From: an uncultured bacterium
GTDB taxonomy: Bacteria > Bacillota_I > Bacilli_A > RF39 > UBA660
Assembly (NCBI GenBank): GCA_905215635.1
Contig: CAJMQX010000003.1
Span: forward strand, 1-16,203
Direction: 5' to 3'
Length of the DNA: 16,203 nucleotides
The translations under genes and the position numbers were made by a program. Positions 1 to 6,824 of this stretch are shown in pieces; position 1 is the stretch's first letter; each line of letters opens with the position of its first letter. The notes below the pieces were generated by a model that saw only the letters and a program-made list of their open reading frames with translations, was not told the DNA's origin and did not search any database.

Positions 1-455
1 GTAATAAATTACTTAATTTAAGAAAAAAAGAAAAAATGAGTCAAGAACTATTAGCGGAAAAAATAAATGTATCTAGGCAAACAATATCAAACTGGGAATT
101 GGGTATAACGATTCCAAATTTACTAGAGGCATCAAAAATAGCAAAAATATTTAATATAACTATTGAAGAATTAATGATTAATGATTCAGAACTACAAAAT
201 AATAATGAATCTATAAAAAATGAAAATCTAGAATTATTTAAAAATAAATTAAGACCATTTTTTAGTGAAATTAGTTATAATACTTGGATAGAAGACATAA
301 AAAATATAAAAGTCGTAAACAGCAAATTAATTATACATGTCTCACATAATATTGTAAAAAGTCATCTTGAAAATCATTGTTCTGATACGTTGCTACTAAA
401 TTTCAATAAAATGATAGATAAAGATATAAGTGAACTAGAAATATTAGTAGAATAA
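1..455 (+). CDS. XRE-family DNA-binding protein fused to a DnaA domain-I-like module (5' end cut by window)
   Basis: The frame is open from base 3 upstream of the ATG at 36, and the extra residues (NKLLNLRKKEK) are the usual start of an XRE helix-turn-helix. The true start therefore lies before the window and the ATG at 36 is internal. The HTH runs from there to about base 185 and ends in the classical VSRQTISNWE recognition-helix region. A polar linker follows. The last 75 or so residues match DnaA N-terminal domain I by eye: L-F-x-N-K-L, then SYNTWI (compare SFETWM in Bacillus DnaA), a beta hairpin KLIIHVSHN, then two helices. Domain I of DnaA mediates self-association and contacts with helicase and regulators, so a DNA-binding protein that joins or copies such contacts is possible; this is inference. 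No AAA+ ATPase or DnaA domain IV is present. It ends at TAA and a strong terminator follows. The HTH call is very safe; the DnaA-like call is good but made without a profile search. Confidence 0.82.
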   Translation, partial: NKLLNLRKKEKMSQELLAEKINVSRQTISNWELGITIPNLLEASKIAKIFNITIEELMINDSELQNNNESIKNENLELFKNKLRPFFSEISYNTWIEDIKNIKVVNSKLIIHVSHNIVKSHLENHCSDTLLLNFNKMIDKDISELEILVE

Positions 456-491
456 TGTACTAACTATAAATAAAAATTTTTTTGTATGTAA

Positions 492-538
492 AAAAGCCTA
501 CTATTTGGTCAACTCCAAGTAAGTAGGCTTTTCTTTAA
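492..538. terminator. Bidirectional intrinsic terminator between convergent genes
   Basis: AAAAGCCTACT (492-502) pairs perfectly with AGTAGGCTTTT (522-532). The loop can fold further through TTGG (505-508) with CCAA (515-518). It ends the rightward XRE-DnaA(N) gene. The A-tract on its left side makes it a plausible terminator for the leftward NTP-pyrophosphohydrolase gene as well. Confidence 0.85.
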
Positions 539-627
539 CTATTTAGTATAATTACTAATAATATTTGCTATCTTGTATTATAGTTATATCAAAAACATAA
601 TGTTCATGACTATCTTTTATTATCATA

Positions 628-957
628 TTAATCATTAACAACAACTTTTTCTAAAAATATTTTTTCTTTAAATGCTCCTCTTTTGTGAGCTTTTTCTTTA
701 GCAGAGTTAATAATATCTTCAAAACTATATCCATCTGTAATAGCTAATGCTTTAATTACTTCTAACATATCAGCTAATTCTTCTAATCTATCTTCACCCT
801 TAGCATCAATAACTTCTAAGTATTCTTCATATAACTTTTTCTCTAATTCTATCTTATATTCATCAAAAGAAAGAGTTCTAATTATTGGCACCTCTCCATT
901 ACCCTTAATTTTATCAGGTATATTATCTCTTACTAACTTATTATAAATTCTCTCCAT
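628..957 (-). CDS. House-cleaning NTP pyrophosphohydrolase (MazG-like, phosphoribosyl-ATP pyrophosphohydrolase-like)
   Basis: This 109-aa all-alpha protein has the metal-binding signature of the MazG/HisE-like NTP pyrophosphatases: E44-E45-x-x-E48, eleven residues, then E60-x-x-D63. It opens with the YNKLVRDNIP sequence typical of the small predicted house-cleaning subgroup (COG4997-like). Such enzymes cleave non-canonical or excess NTPs to NMP and pyrophosphate in the cytosol; the substrate here is unknown. A longer frame begins at 984, but ATG 957 is preferred because GGAGGG (966-971) sits 8 nt upstream and the family alignment begins there. The start lies inside the end of murF (17-bp overlap), so the two are co-transcribed and probably translationally coupled. 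No his genes are nearby, which argues against a histidine-biosynthesis role. Confidence 0.85.
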   Translation of the reverse strand: MERIYNKLVRDNIPDKIKGNGEVPIIRTLSFDEYKIELEKKLYEEYLEVIDAKGEDRLEELADMLEVIKALAITDGYSFEDIINSAKEKAHKRGAFKEKIFLEKVVVND

Positions 958-2290
958 TATTTTTTCCCTCCAAATAGTTAACAATATCTAATAAATTCAT
1001 TGAATGAGACCCCTTTATTAGTATAGTATCATCTTTCTTAATAATCTTATCTATTTCTTGAATTAATTTATCATTATTATCAAAATAATAACATTCTTTA
1101 TCATTATCTTTTATTATTTCATATGTATATTTAGCTAATTTACCAACACAGATAACTACATCAATATCATCATCTACACAAGCAAGGCCTACATTTTTAT
1201 GTATTTCTTCTCCATAACTATCTACCTCTAATATATCTGCAAAAATAAATACTCGTCTTCCATCTACCTTAGAAAGTAGTCCTAAAGAATTCTTAACAGA
1301 ATCTAAACTAGCATTATAAGTATCATCAATAATAGTATACTCATCAGTATGAATCATTTCTAATCTATGAGGACTAAGTTTAAATGTCTCTAGTGCTTTA
1401 ATAATATTTTCCTCACTTATACCTACTTTTCTACCTACAGCATAAGCAAATAAAGCATTATATATAAAAGCATTACTTCCTACTGGTAAAGATACATGCT
1501 TATCATTAATATAAAATTCTGAAGAAAAAGCCTTCATTTCTATATCATAAGCCATATAATCACTCTTATTATCTATTCCTATTGTAATTAAATTATCATA
1601 TTTAACAGTTCTTAACATATCATTATCATTATTAATAATTAATGTTCCATTATTCATTCCATCTAATATTTCTAGTTTAGCTTTAAGAATATTTTCTCTA
1701 CTACCAAGATTTCCTATATGAGCCGTTCCTATATTAGTAATTACTGCAATAGTAGGTTTAGCTATATTAGATAATACATGTAATTCATTAAAATGATTCA
1801 TTCCCATTTCTACTATTAATGCTTCATGTCTATCAAGACCTAATATTGTAAGTGGAACTCCTATATGATTATTCATATTCCCTTTTGTACATAATGTTTT
1901 ATATTGTGTTTTAACAACGTTATATATCATATCTTTAACTGATGTTTTACCAACACTACCTGTAACCGCTATTACTGGTATATTATACATACTTCTCTTG
2001 TATTTAGCTAATTCTGCTAAAGCTTTAATAGTATCCTCAACTAAAATAATTGTCTCATTATCTTTAACATTCCTTATTACCTCTTTGTTATCTAAAATAC
2101 AAGCTATTGCTCCTTTGTTAAAAGCCTCTTTATAAAAAGTATTTCCATCATATACTTCTCCCTTGATACCTACATATATATCTCCTTCTTGAATAGTACG
2201 TGTATCTTTAGTAAACCCTCTACATTTAATATTTATATCTCCAGATATTAATTCTCCATGACAAACTTCTATAATATCTTTAATCTTCAT
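941..2290 (-). CDS. murF: UDP-N-acetylmuramoyl-tripeptide--D-alanyl-D-alanine ligase
   Basis: MurF adds D-Ala-D-Ala to the UDP-MurNAc-tripeptide in the last cytosolic step of peptidoglycan precursor synthesis, using ATP. The 449-aa length is normal for the family. The order is as expected: N-terminal substrate domain (1-105), central ATPase domain with P-loop TGSVGKTS (110-117), EMGM (161-164), the TNIGTAH segment with H191, the conserved lysine in LKAKLE (K205, carbamylated in Mur ligases), and the C-terminal domain starting near DDTYNAS (322-328). Start ATG 2290 has GAGGTG 5 nt upstream. An extended -10 at 2308-2318 drives it. Its last 17 bp contain the start of the NTP pyrophosphohydrolase gene. 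It is the clearest evidence in the window that this organism makes a wall. No ddl or other mur gene is adjacent. Confidence 0.96.
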   Translation of the reverse strand: MKIKDIIEVCHGELISGDINIKCRGFTKDTRTIQEGDIYVGIKGEVYDGNTFYKEAFNKGAIACILDNKEVIRNVKDNETIILVEDTIKALAELAKYKRSMYNIPVIAVTGSVGKTSVKDMIYNVVKTQYKTLCTKGNMNNHIGVPLTILGLDRHEALIVEMGMNHFNELHVLSNIAKPTIAVITNIGTAHIGNLGSRENILKAKLEILDGMNNGTLIINNDNDMLRTVKYDNLITIGIDNKSDYMAYDIEMKAFSSEFYINDKHVSLPVGSNAFIYNALFAYAVGRKVGISEENIIKALETFKLSPHRLEMIHTDEYTIIDDTYNASLDSVKNSLGLLSKVDGRRVFIFADILEVDSYGEEIHKNVGLACVDDDIDVVICVGKLAKYTYEIIKDNDKECYYFDNNDKLIQEIDKIIKKDDTILIKGSHSMNLLDIVNYLEGKNNGENL

Positions 2291-2307
2291 TTTTTCACCT
2301 CTATTTA

Positions 2308-2318
2308 ATTATATCACA
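2308..2318 (-). promoter_or_regulatory. Extended -10 promoter of murF
   Basis: Read leftward, the sequence is TGTGATATAAT: a perfect -10 (2308-2313) with an upstream TG element. No good -35 is seen at 16-18 bp. The predicted transcript start (about 2301) lies at the edge of the Shine-Dalgarno GAGGTG (2296-2301), so the leader would be very short. The same TGTGATATAAT string is the -10 of the valS promoter. Confidence 0.6.
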
Positions 2319-2390
2319 AATTATCTTAACTTTATTCCCTTACTAATAACAAATCTTACTTTAACAAGACAATAATTAATATTTATAATT

Positions 2391-2418
2391 AAAAAACATC
2401 CATAATCCTATAGATGTT
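2391..2418 (-). terminator. Intrinsic terminator of the leftward XRE gene
   Basis: AACATC (2395-2400) pairs with GATGTT (2413-2418), and the stem continues after one mismatch through ATA/TAT around a 4-nt loop. On the minus strand the stem is followed by six T residues (A-run 2391-2396). It isolates murF from the upstream repressor gene. Confidence 0.7.
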
Positions 2419-2440
2419 CTAAAAATATATTCCCCCATTA

Positions 2441-2779
2441 TTACATCTTAATCCTTGAATTGTTTGTCATAACACATAGCATATTAATAACAAAGTCTAA
2501 TTCAGAGTTAGAAAGATATGAACAATATTGATTAATTTTCTTAATCTTATTTAGTTTAGTTTCTGTACCGTCTTTACCATCTAGATTAATTCCAAGAAGT
2601 GAATCAATACTGATATTGAAAGCATCTGCCAATCTTGTTAACACTTCAGCAGTTGGTAAAGATTTATTTGTTTCAATCCTAGATAAATAATTTCTATTAA
2701 TTTTAAGAATGCGAGCCATTTCATCTTGACTAACATTATTATTATATCTAATGTTCTTGATTTTGCTTCCTAAATCCAT
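2441..2779 (-). CDS. XRE-family transcriptional regulator (probable repressor)
   Basis: A 112-aa protein with an N-terminal XRE helix-turn-helix (about residues 5-58). It includes the ILKINRNYLSRIE recognition region and the closing FNISIDSLLG typical of Cro/CI-like HTH_3 domains. The remaining half is mostly helical, with the segment ELDFVINMLCVM that could serve dimerisation. A frame extends to 2803, but ATG 2779 is chosen because GGAGGT (2786-2791) stands 6 nt upstream and MDLGSKIKNIR is the usual family start. It is transcribed leftward from a region holding phased TTACCA/TGGTAA sites and a strong divergent promoter, a layout resembling a repressor acting on its own control region. That the protein binds those sites is inference. 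No phage genes are nearby. Confidence 0.9.
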   Translation of the reverse strand: MDLGSKIKNIRYNNNVSQDEMARILKINRNYLSRIETNKSLPTAEVLTRLADAFNISIDSLLGINLDGKDGTETKLNKIKKINQYCSYLSNSELDFVINMLCVMTNNSRIKM

Positions 2780-2802
2780 AAAACTACCTCCATTACAAAA
2801 CA

Positions 2803-2808
2803 ATTATA
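2803..2808 (-). promoter_or_regulatory. -10 element of the XRE regulator gene
   Basis: A perfect TATAAT (leftward) gives a predicted start near 2796 and a leader of about 17 nt before ATG 2779. The -35 region (about 2826-2831) is poor, which would fit a promoter that needs an activator or autoregulation from the half-site array at 2847-2884. Confidence 0.45.
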
Positions 2809-2846
2809 ATAAAATCGAACCCAATATTTCATTCATTATCAAAATA

Positions 2847-2884
2847 TTACCATACTTGGTAAGAATTTTACCAAAAAATGGTAA
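2847..2884. promoter_or_regulatory. Operator-like array of four phased TTACCA/TGGTAA half-sites
   Basis: TTACCA 2847-2852, TGGTAA 2857-2862, TTACCA 2868-2873 and TGGTAA 2879-2884 alternate in orientation. Their starts are 10, 11 and 11 bp apart, so all lie on one face of the helix. They form two inverted repeats with 4- and 5-bp spacers. They lie between the leftward XRE gene and a rightward promoter, the position expected of an operator. The cognate protein is presumed, not shown, to be the adjacent XRE regulator. Confidence 0.6.
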
Positions 2885-2913
2885 TTTTTTCTTATTTCTT
2901 TTTCTAAAAATTA

Positions 2914-2942
2914 TTGAAAAATATGAATATTTGTAATATACT
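2914..2942 (+). promoter_or_regulatory. Strong sigma-A-type promoter reading toward the HD-domain gene
   Basis: TTGAAA (2914-2919), a 17-bp spacer, TATACT (2937-2942). The predicted start is about 2949. The first clear gene downstream begins at 3162, so the transcript would have a leader of about 210 nt. The promoter is bracketed by TTACCA/TGGTAA-type sites on both sides. Confidence 0.65.
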
Positions 2943-2966
2943 AAATATAACTAAAAATATACAAGG

Positions 2967-2992
2967 ACTGGTATTTACTAAATTTTACCAGT
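2967..2992. repeat. Inverted repeat ACTGGTA-N12-TACCAGT (candidate second operator)
   Basis: Seven-bp arms (2967-2973 and 2986-2992) contain the same TGGTA/TACCA core as the upstream array but facing outward. It lies about 18-43 bp past the predicted start of the rightward promoter, where a bound protein could block elongation or form a loop with the array about 114 bp upstream. This role is inferred from position and sequence only. Confidence 0.45.
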
Positions 2993-3161
2993 AGTTTAGT
3001 TATTAAATAAGCCTATAGTTAAGTATCTATATTCCAAATTTATATATAAGTTTTAACTAAGAATTTACTCATAAAACATATAAATAAAGATAGATACTAT
3101 ATAAATAAAGATAAAATATAATATAAAAATGAATATAAATATAAGTTGAAAGAGGAATTCT
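2993..3161. other. AT-rich non-coding leader with a 15-bp direct repeat
   Basis: No convincing ORF is present in this stretch. ATATAAATAAAGATA occurs at 3078-3092 and again at 3099-3113, exactly 21 bp (two helical turns) apart. A TATAAT at 3117-3122 could be a second start for the HD-domain gene, but no good -35 stands before it. Confidence 0.4.
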
Positions 3162-3911
3162 ATGAGAAGTAGTAGATTATTAAGATATTTTGATGAATAT
3201 ATGAAAAATATAGATATGAATAATACCTGGTCTAAAGCTAAGTATTTTCATTCTTTAAAATCAATGGATTTAGCTAAGACTATTGCTACTAGTTTTGCTA
3301 TCTTTTCTGAAGAAGAAATAGTGGTAATTGAGTTAATAGCATTGTTTCATGATATTGGTAATTTTGAACAAAAGAATTATAATTATTTAGATAATATTGA
3401 AGAAGATAGTACTATGAAGTCTATTGAAATTTTATTTGATGATGGTTTAATTAGAAAGATAACTGAGGAAACTAAATATGATAATATTATTAAGTTAGCC
3501 ATCTTTTGCCACAACAAAGATAAATTACCTCAAAACATTGATGAGAAGACTACTATTATCTGTAATATTATGAAAGATGTTCATCGTATTGAAGAATTAC
3601 GTATGGTTATAAATTATCCATATATTGATAATCGTATTGATGAGTATCCTAGTACTCTTGTATATAATGATTTTAAATTATTTATTCCTGTCAATAAAAA
3701 GATGTCTGATAATAATGCTGATAATATTCTAATAAGTCTTTCTAATTTGTTTGGTCTTAATTATTCTATAAGTTATTCTTTAATTGAAGAAAAAGGTTAT
3801 ATTAATAAGATTATTGATTCTTTAATCTTCGAAGATCGTAAGATAGAAAAGTTCTTCAAACAAATAGAAGCTGTTTTAAATAGTTATATTAAAAAGAAAA
3901 TAGTAAATTAA
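3162..3911 (+). CDS. HD-domain metal-dependent phosphohydrolase-like protein
   Basis: A 249-aa cytosolic protein whose first 150 residues carry the HD superfamily pattern: H30 (FHSLKSM), H63-D64 (LFHDIGN), H117 (FCHNKDKLP) and D139 (KDVHRIEEL). These are all the ligands needed for a one- or two-metal site. Members hydrolyse nucleotides, (p)ppGpp or cyclic dinucleotides, or are small-molecule phosphatases. Nothing here fixes the substrate, and no RelA, DGC or nucleotidyltransferase domain is fused. The C-terminal 100 residues are helical with no recognised domain. ATG 3162 is supported by GAGG 6 nt upstream. It may be controlled by the 2847-2992 operator region. The valS promoter begins directly after its stop codon, with no terminator seen between. 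Confidence 0.82.
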   Translation: MRSSRLLRYFDEYMKNIDMNNTWSKAKYFHSLKSMDLAKTIATSFAIFSEEEIVVIELIALFHDIGNFEQKNYNYLDNIEEDSTMKSIEILFDDGLIRKITEETKYDNIIKLAIFCHNKDKLPQNIDEKTTIICNIMKDVHRIEELRMVINYPYIDNRIDEYPSTLVYNDFKLFIPVNKKMSDNNADNILISLSNLFGLNYSISYSLIEEKGYINKIIDSLIFEDRKIEKFFKQIEAVLNSYIKKKIVN

Positions 3912-3914
3912 TAC

Positions 3915-3942
3915 TTGCAATTTACCTTTATTGTGATATAAT
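3915..3942 (+). promoter_or_regulatory. Promoter of the valS T-box transcript
   Basis: TTGCAA (3915-3920), 16-bp spacer, TATAAT (3937-3942), with an extended TGA just before the -10. It starts 4 nt after the HD gene stop codon. The predicted transcript start is near 3949, immediately before the T-box. Confidence 0.8.
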
Positions 3943-3949
3943 ACATACA

Positions 3950-4168
3950 TATCAAAAACCAAGACCGAGAGGAGTAGGGTATTATTAATTTAAAGAGAGT
4001 TAGTGTCTGGTGTAAACTAATAATTAATATATCTGAAGGTAGCTCGTGAGTTCTTTATCTGAATCATTAGTAGGATAAAGCGTTAACTGCGTTAAAGTAT
4101 TGAGTGATAGCTAAGTCTATAAGAAAGGTGGTACCACGGTAATTCGCCCTTTCATTATGGGCTTTTTT
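3950..4168 (+). ncRNA. Valine-specific T-box riboswitch leader of valS
   Basis: The T-box core AAGGTGGTACCACGG is at 4125-4139. Its flank GAAAGG (4123-4128) can pair with CCTTTC (4148-4153) as the antiterminator. The competing terminator is GCCC (4146-4149)/GGGC (4159-4162) plus six T. In Stem I the E-loop AGTA lies on the 5' side and GAA (4035-4037) on the 3' side; one base later comes GTA (4039-4041) followed by a purine, the usual specifier arrangement. GTA is a valine codon, which agrees with the downstream gene. Uncharged tRNA-Val reading GTA would stabilise the antiterminator and turn valS on. Stem I also has the AGAGAG/GGTGTAAACTAA apical elements. Confidence 0.93.
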
Positions 4169-4221
4169 ATTTTTAGAAATCTTATATTAATCTATATAAG
4201 AATAATGAAAGGATGATAAAA

Positions 4222-6756
4222 ATGTTAGATAAAAAATATAATCATTTAGAAGTAGAAAAAGATAAATATGAAAAGTGGAAAGAAGCAGGATACTTTAATT
4301 CTGGAGATCTTTCTAAAGAACCTTACTGTATTGTTATTCCTCCCCCAAATGTTACTGGTAAATTACATTTAGGACATGCTTGGGATACTGCTATTCAAGA
4401 TATTATTATTAGATATAAACGTATGAAAGGCTTTGATTGTTTGTGGCTTCCTGGTATGGATCATGCTGGTATTGCTACACAAGCCAAAGTAGATGCTCGT
4501 CTTCGCAGTGAAGGAATTAATCCTCGTAGTCTAACTAGAGAAGAGTGGTTAAAACATGCTTGGTCATGGAAAGAAGAATATGCTAATACTATTCATACTC
4601 AGTGGGCTAGACTAGGTCTAAGTCTTGATTATACTAAAGAAAGATTTACCTTAGATGAAGGATTAAATTATGCTGTAAGAAAAGTTTTCGTAGATTTATA
4701 TAATAAAGGTTTAATCTATCGTGGAGAAAGAATTATTAACTGGGATCCTGTTCAACAAACAGCCTTATCAAGTGAAGAAGTTATCTATAAAGAAGATAAA
4801 GGTGCTTTCTATCATTTAAAATACTATATTGAAGGAACTGATGAATACTTGGATGTTGCTACTACTAGACCCGAAACCCTATTCGGAGATACCGCTGTAG
4901 CAGTTAATCCTAAAGATGAAAGATATGCTAAATATGTAGGTAAGAATGCTATTTTACCAATAATGAATAAACCTATTCCAATTATTACAGATGAACATGC
5001 TGATCCAGAATTTGGTACCGGTGTAGTTAAAATTACTCCTGCTCATGATCCTAATGACTTTGAAGTAGGTCTTCGCCACAATCTAGAAAGAATTGTTATT
5101 ATGAATCCTGATGCTACTATGAATGAATTAACAGGCAAATATCAAGGTATGACAAGAGAAAAGTGTCGTGAAGAGCTTTTAAAAGATTTACAAGACCAAA
5201 ATCTACTTATCAGCATTGAAGAAATGACTCACTCTGTAGGACATTCTGAAAGAAGTGATGCTGTTGTAGAACCATACTTATCAAAGCAATGGTTTGTAAA
5301 AATGCGTCCTTTAGCAGATGCTGTTCTTGATAATCAAAAGAACAAGGATACTAAAGTAAATTTTGTACCAGCAAGATTTGAAAAGATTATGAATCACTGG
5401 ATGGAAATTACATATGATTGGTGTATTTCTCGTCAATTATGGTGGGGACATCGTATTCCAGTATGGTATCGTGGTGAAGAAATTTATTGTGGTATGGAAG
5501 CTCCAAAAGGAGAAGGTTGGGTTCAAGATCCAGATGTTCTAGATACATGGTTCTCATCTGCCTTATGGCCTTTCTCAACATTAGGATGGCCTGAAAAAAC
5601 AACCGATATGGAAAGGTATTTCCCTAATAACTGCTTAGTAACAGGATATGACATCATTCCTTTCTGGGTTAATCGTATGACTTTCCAATCATTAGAGTTC
5701 ACTGGACATCGTCCATTTAAAGACTGTCTAATTCATGGCCTTATCAGAGATAAATTAGGAAGAAAATTCTCTAAATCTCTAGGTAACGGAGTAGATCCTA
5801 TGGATATGTGTTCAACTTATGGAGCAGACTCTTTAAGATATTATTTAACTACTACTGCTGCTAACGGTACTGATATACGTTTTGATGAAGAAAAGATTAA
5901 ATCTACTTGGAACTTTATCAATAAGTTATGGAACGCTACTAGATTTACTCTTCTAAATATTGAATCTTTAAAAGAAATTAATCTAGATAATTTAAATATT
6001 GCTGATAAATGGATTTTATCTAAATATGAAGAAACTATTAAAACAGTAACTAAATACATGGAAAAATATGAATTTAATAATGCTGCTAATGCTATATATT
6101 CATTTACATGGTCTAATTTCTGTGATAATTATATAGAAATGTCTAAGTTTACTATTAATGATCTTTCTACTAAGTCAACTTTATGTTATGTTCTAACTGG
6201 TATTCTTAAAATGTTATCTCCATTTATGCCATTTGTAACTGATGAATTATATAATTCTCTTCCTGTAAAAGATGCCGAATCTATTATGATATCATCATAT
6301 CCAGAATATAATAAAAAGTATCATTTTAGTACTATAGAAATAGATACTGCTATTGACTTTATTACTTTATTTAGAAATAAGAAGAAAGATTTAAATATTA
6401 AAGACTTTAAAGTTATTAATCATATAGAAGATTCTGAGTTATCTACTTTAATTATTAATATGTTAAAATTAACAGACAAGATAACTACTACTAATGAATA
6501 TTCTTTAAAAGAAACTGTCAAGTTAGATAATCTTTCTCTAGATATTCTATATAATGATGAAGTAGATCATACTGAAGAAAAACTTCTTCTTGAAAATGTT
6601 AAAGAAAAGTTAATTAGTTCTATTGAAAGAAGAAAGAAACTTTTATCTAATGAAAATTATGTTAATAAAGCTCCTGCTAATGTAGTAGAATTAGATCGAA
6701 CTAATCTAGCTAAAGAAGAAATTAAATTAGCTGAAATTTTAGAAAAATTAAAATAA
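4222..6756 (+). CDS. valS: Valyl-tRNA synthetase
   Basis: A class I aminoacyl-tRNA synthetase that charges tRNA-Val and edits mischarged threonine. Seen in order: the PPPNVTGKLHLGH block with the HIGH-equivalent HLGH (49-52), the CP1 editing domain with ATTRPETLFGDTAVAVNP, WCISRQLWWGHRIPVW, the DTWFSSALWPFSTLGWP catalytic block, KFSKS (515-519, in place of KMSKS), an anticodon-binding domain, and a C-terminal helical coiled-coil arm rich in Lys/Glu. The 844-aa length is slightly short of the usual 880 or so. An ATG at 4213 is in frame but directly abuts AAAGG (4208-4212); ATG 4222 has that Shine-Dalgarno 9 nt upstream and is preferred. Expression is controlled by the T-box leader. It ends at a strong terminator. 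Confidence 0.98.
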   Translation: MLDKKYNHLEVEKDKYEKWKEAGYFNSGDLSKEPYCIVIPPPNVTGKLHLGHAWDTAIQDIIIRYKRMKGFDCLWLPGMDHAGIATQAKVDARLRSEGINPRSLTREEWLKHAWSWKEEYANTIHTQWARLGLSLDYTKERFTLDEGLNYAVRKVFVDLYNKGLIYRGERIINWDPVQQTALSSEEVIYKEDKGAFYHLKYYIEGTDEYLDVATTRPETLFGDTAVAVNPKDERYAKYVGKNAILPIMNKPIPIITDEHADPEFGTGVVKITPAHDPNDFEVGLRHNLERIVIMNPDATMNELTGKYQGMTREKCREELLKDLQDQNLLISIEEMTHSVGHSERSDAVVEPYLSKQWFVKMRPLADAVLDNQKNKDTKVNFVPARFEKIMNHWMEITYDWCISRQLWWGHRIPVWYRGEEIYCGMEAPKGEGWVQDPDVLDTWFSSALWPFSTLGWPEKTTDMERYFPNNCLVTGYDIIPFWVNRMTFQSLEFTGHRPFKDCLIHGLIRDKLGRKFSKSLGNGVDPMDMCSTYGADSLRYYLTTTAANGTDIRFDEEKIKSTWNFINKLWNATRFTLLNIESLKEINLDNLNIADKWILSKYEETIKTVTKYMEKYEFNNAANAIYSFTWSNFCDNYIEMSKFTINDLSTKSTLCYVLTGILKMLSPFMPFVTDELYNSLPVKDAESIMISSYPEYNKKYHFSTIEIDTAIDFITLFRNKKKDLNIKDFKVINHIEDSELSTLIINMLKLTDKITTTNEYSLKETVKLDNLSLDILYNDEVDHTEEKLLLENVKEKLISSIERRKKLLSNENYVNKAPANVVELDRTNLAKEEIKLAEILEKLK

Positions 6757-6760
6757 TACC

Positions 6761-6798
6761 AAAGAATACCTGATAAATCTGTATAGGTATTCTTTTTT
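6761..6798 (+). terminator. Intrinsic terminator of valS
   Basis: AAAGAATACCT (6761-6771) pairs perfectly with AGGTATTCTTT (6785-6795), an 11-bp stem, followed by an uninterrupted T run to 6798. Confidence 0.9.
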
Positions 6799-6824
6799 AG
6801 TCAATAATAATCATGGTGAATCAT

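Noticed and set aside
2751..2936. 61-codon rightward frame across the XRE promoter region
   Set aside because: It overlaps the start of the XRE gene, contains the operator array and promoter boxes, has no Shine-Dalgarno, and its composition is that of AT-rich random sequence.
5408..6059. Leftward frames inside valS
   Set aside because: They lie wholly within a convincing synthetase gene, have no initiation signals, and read as antisense of conserved motifs.
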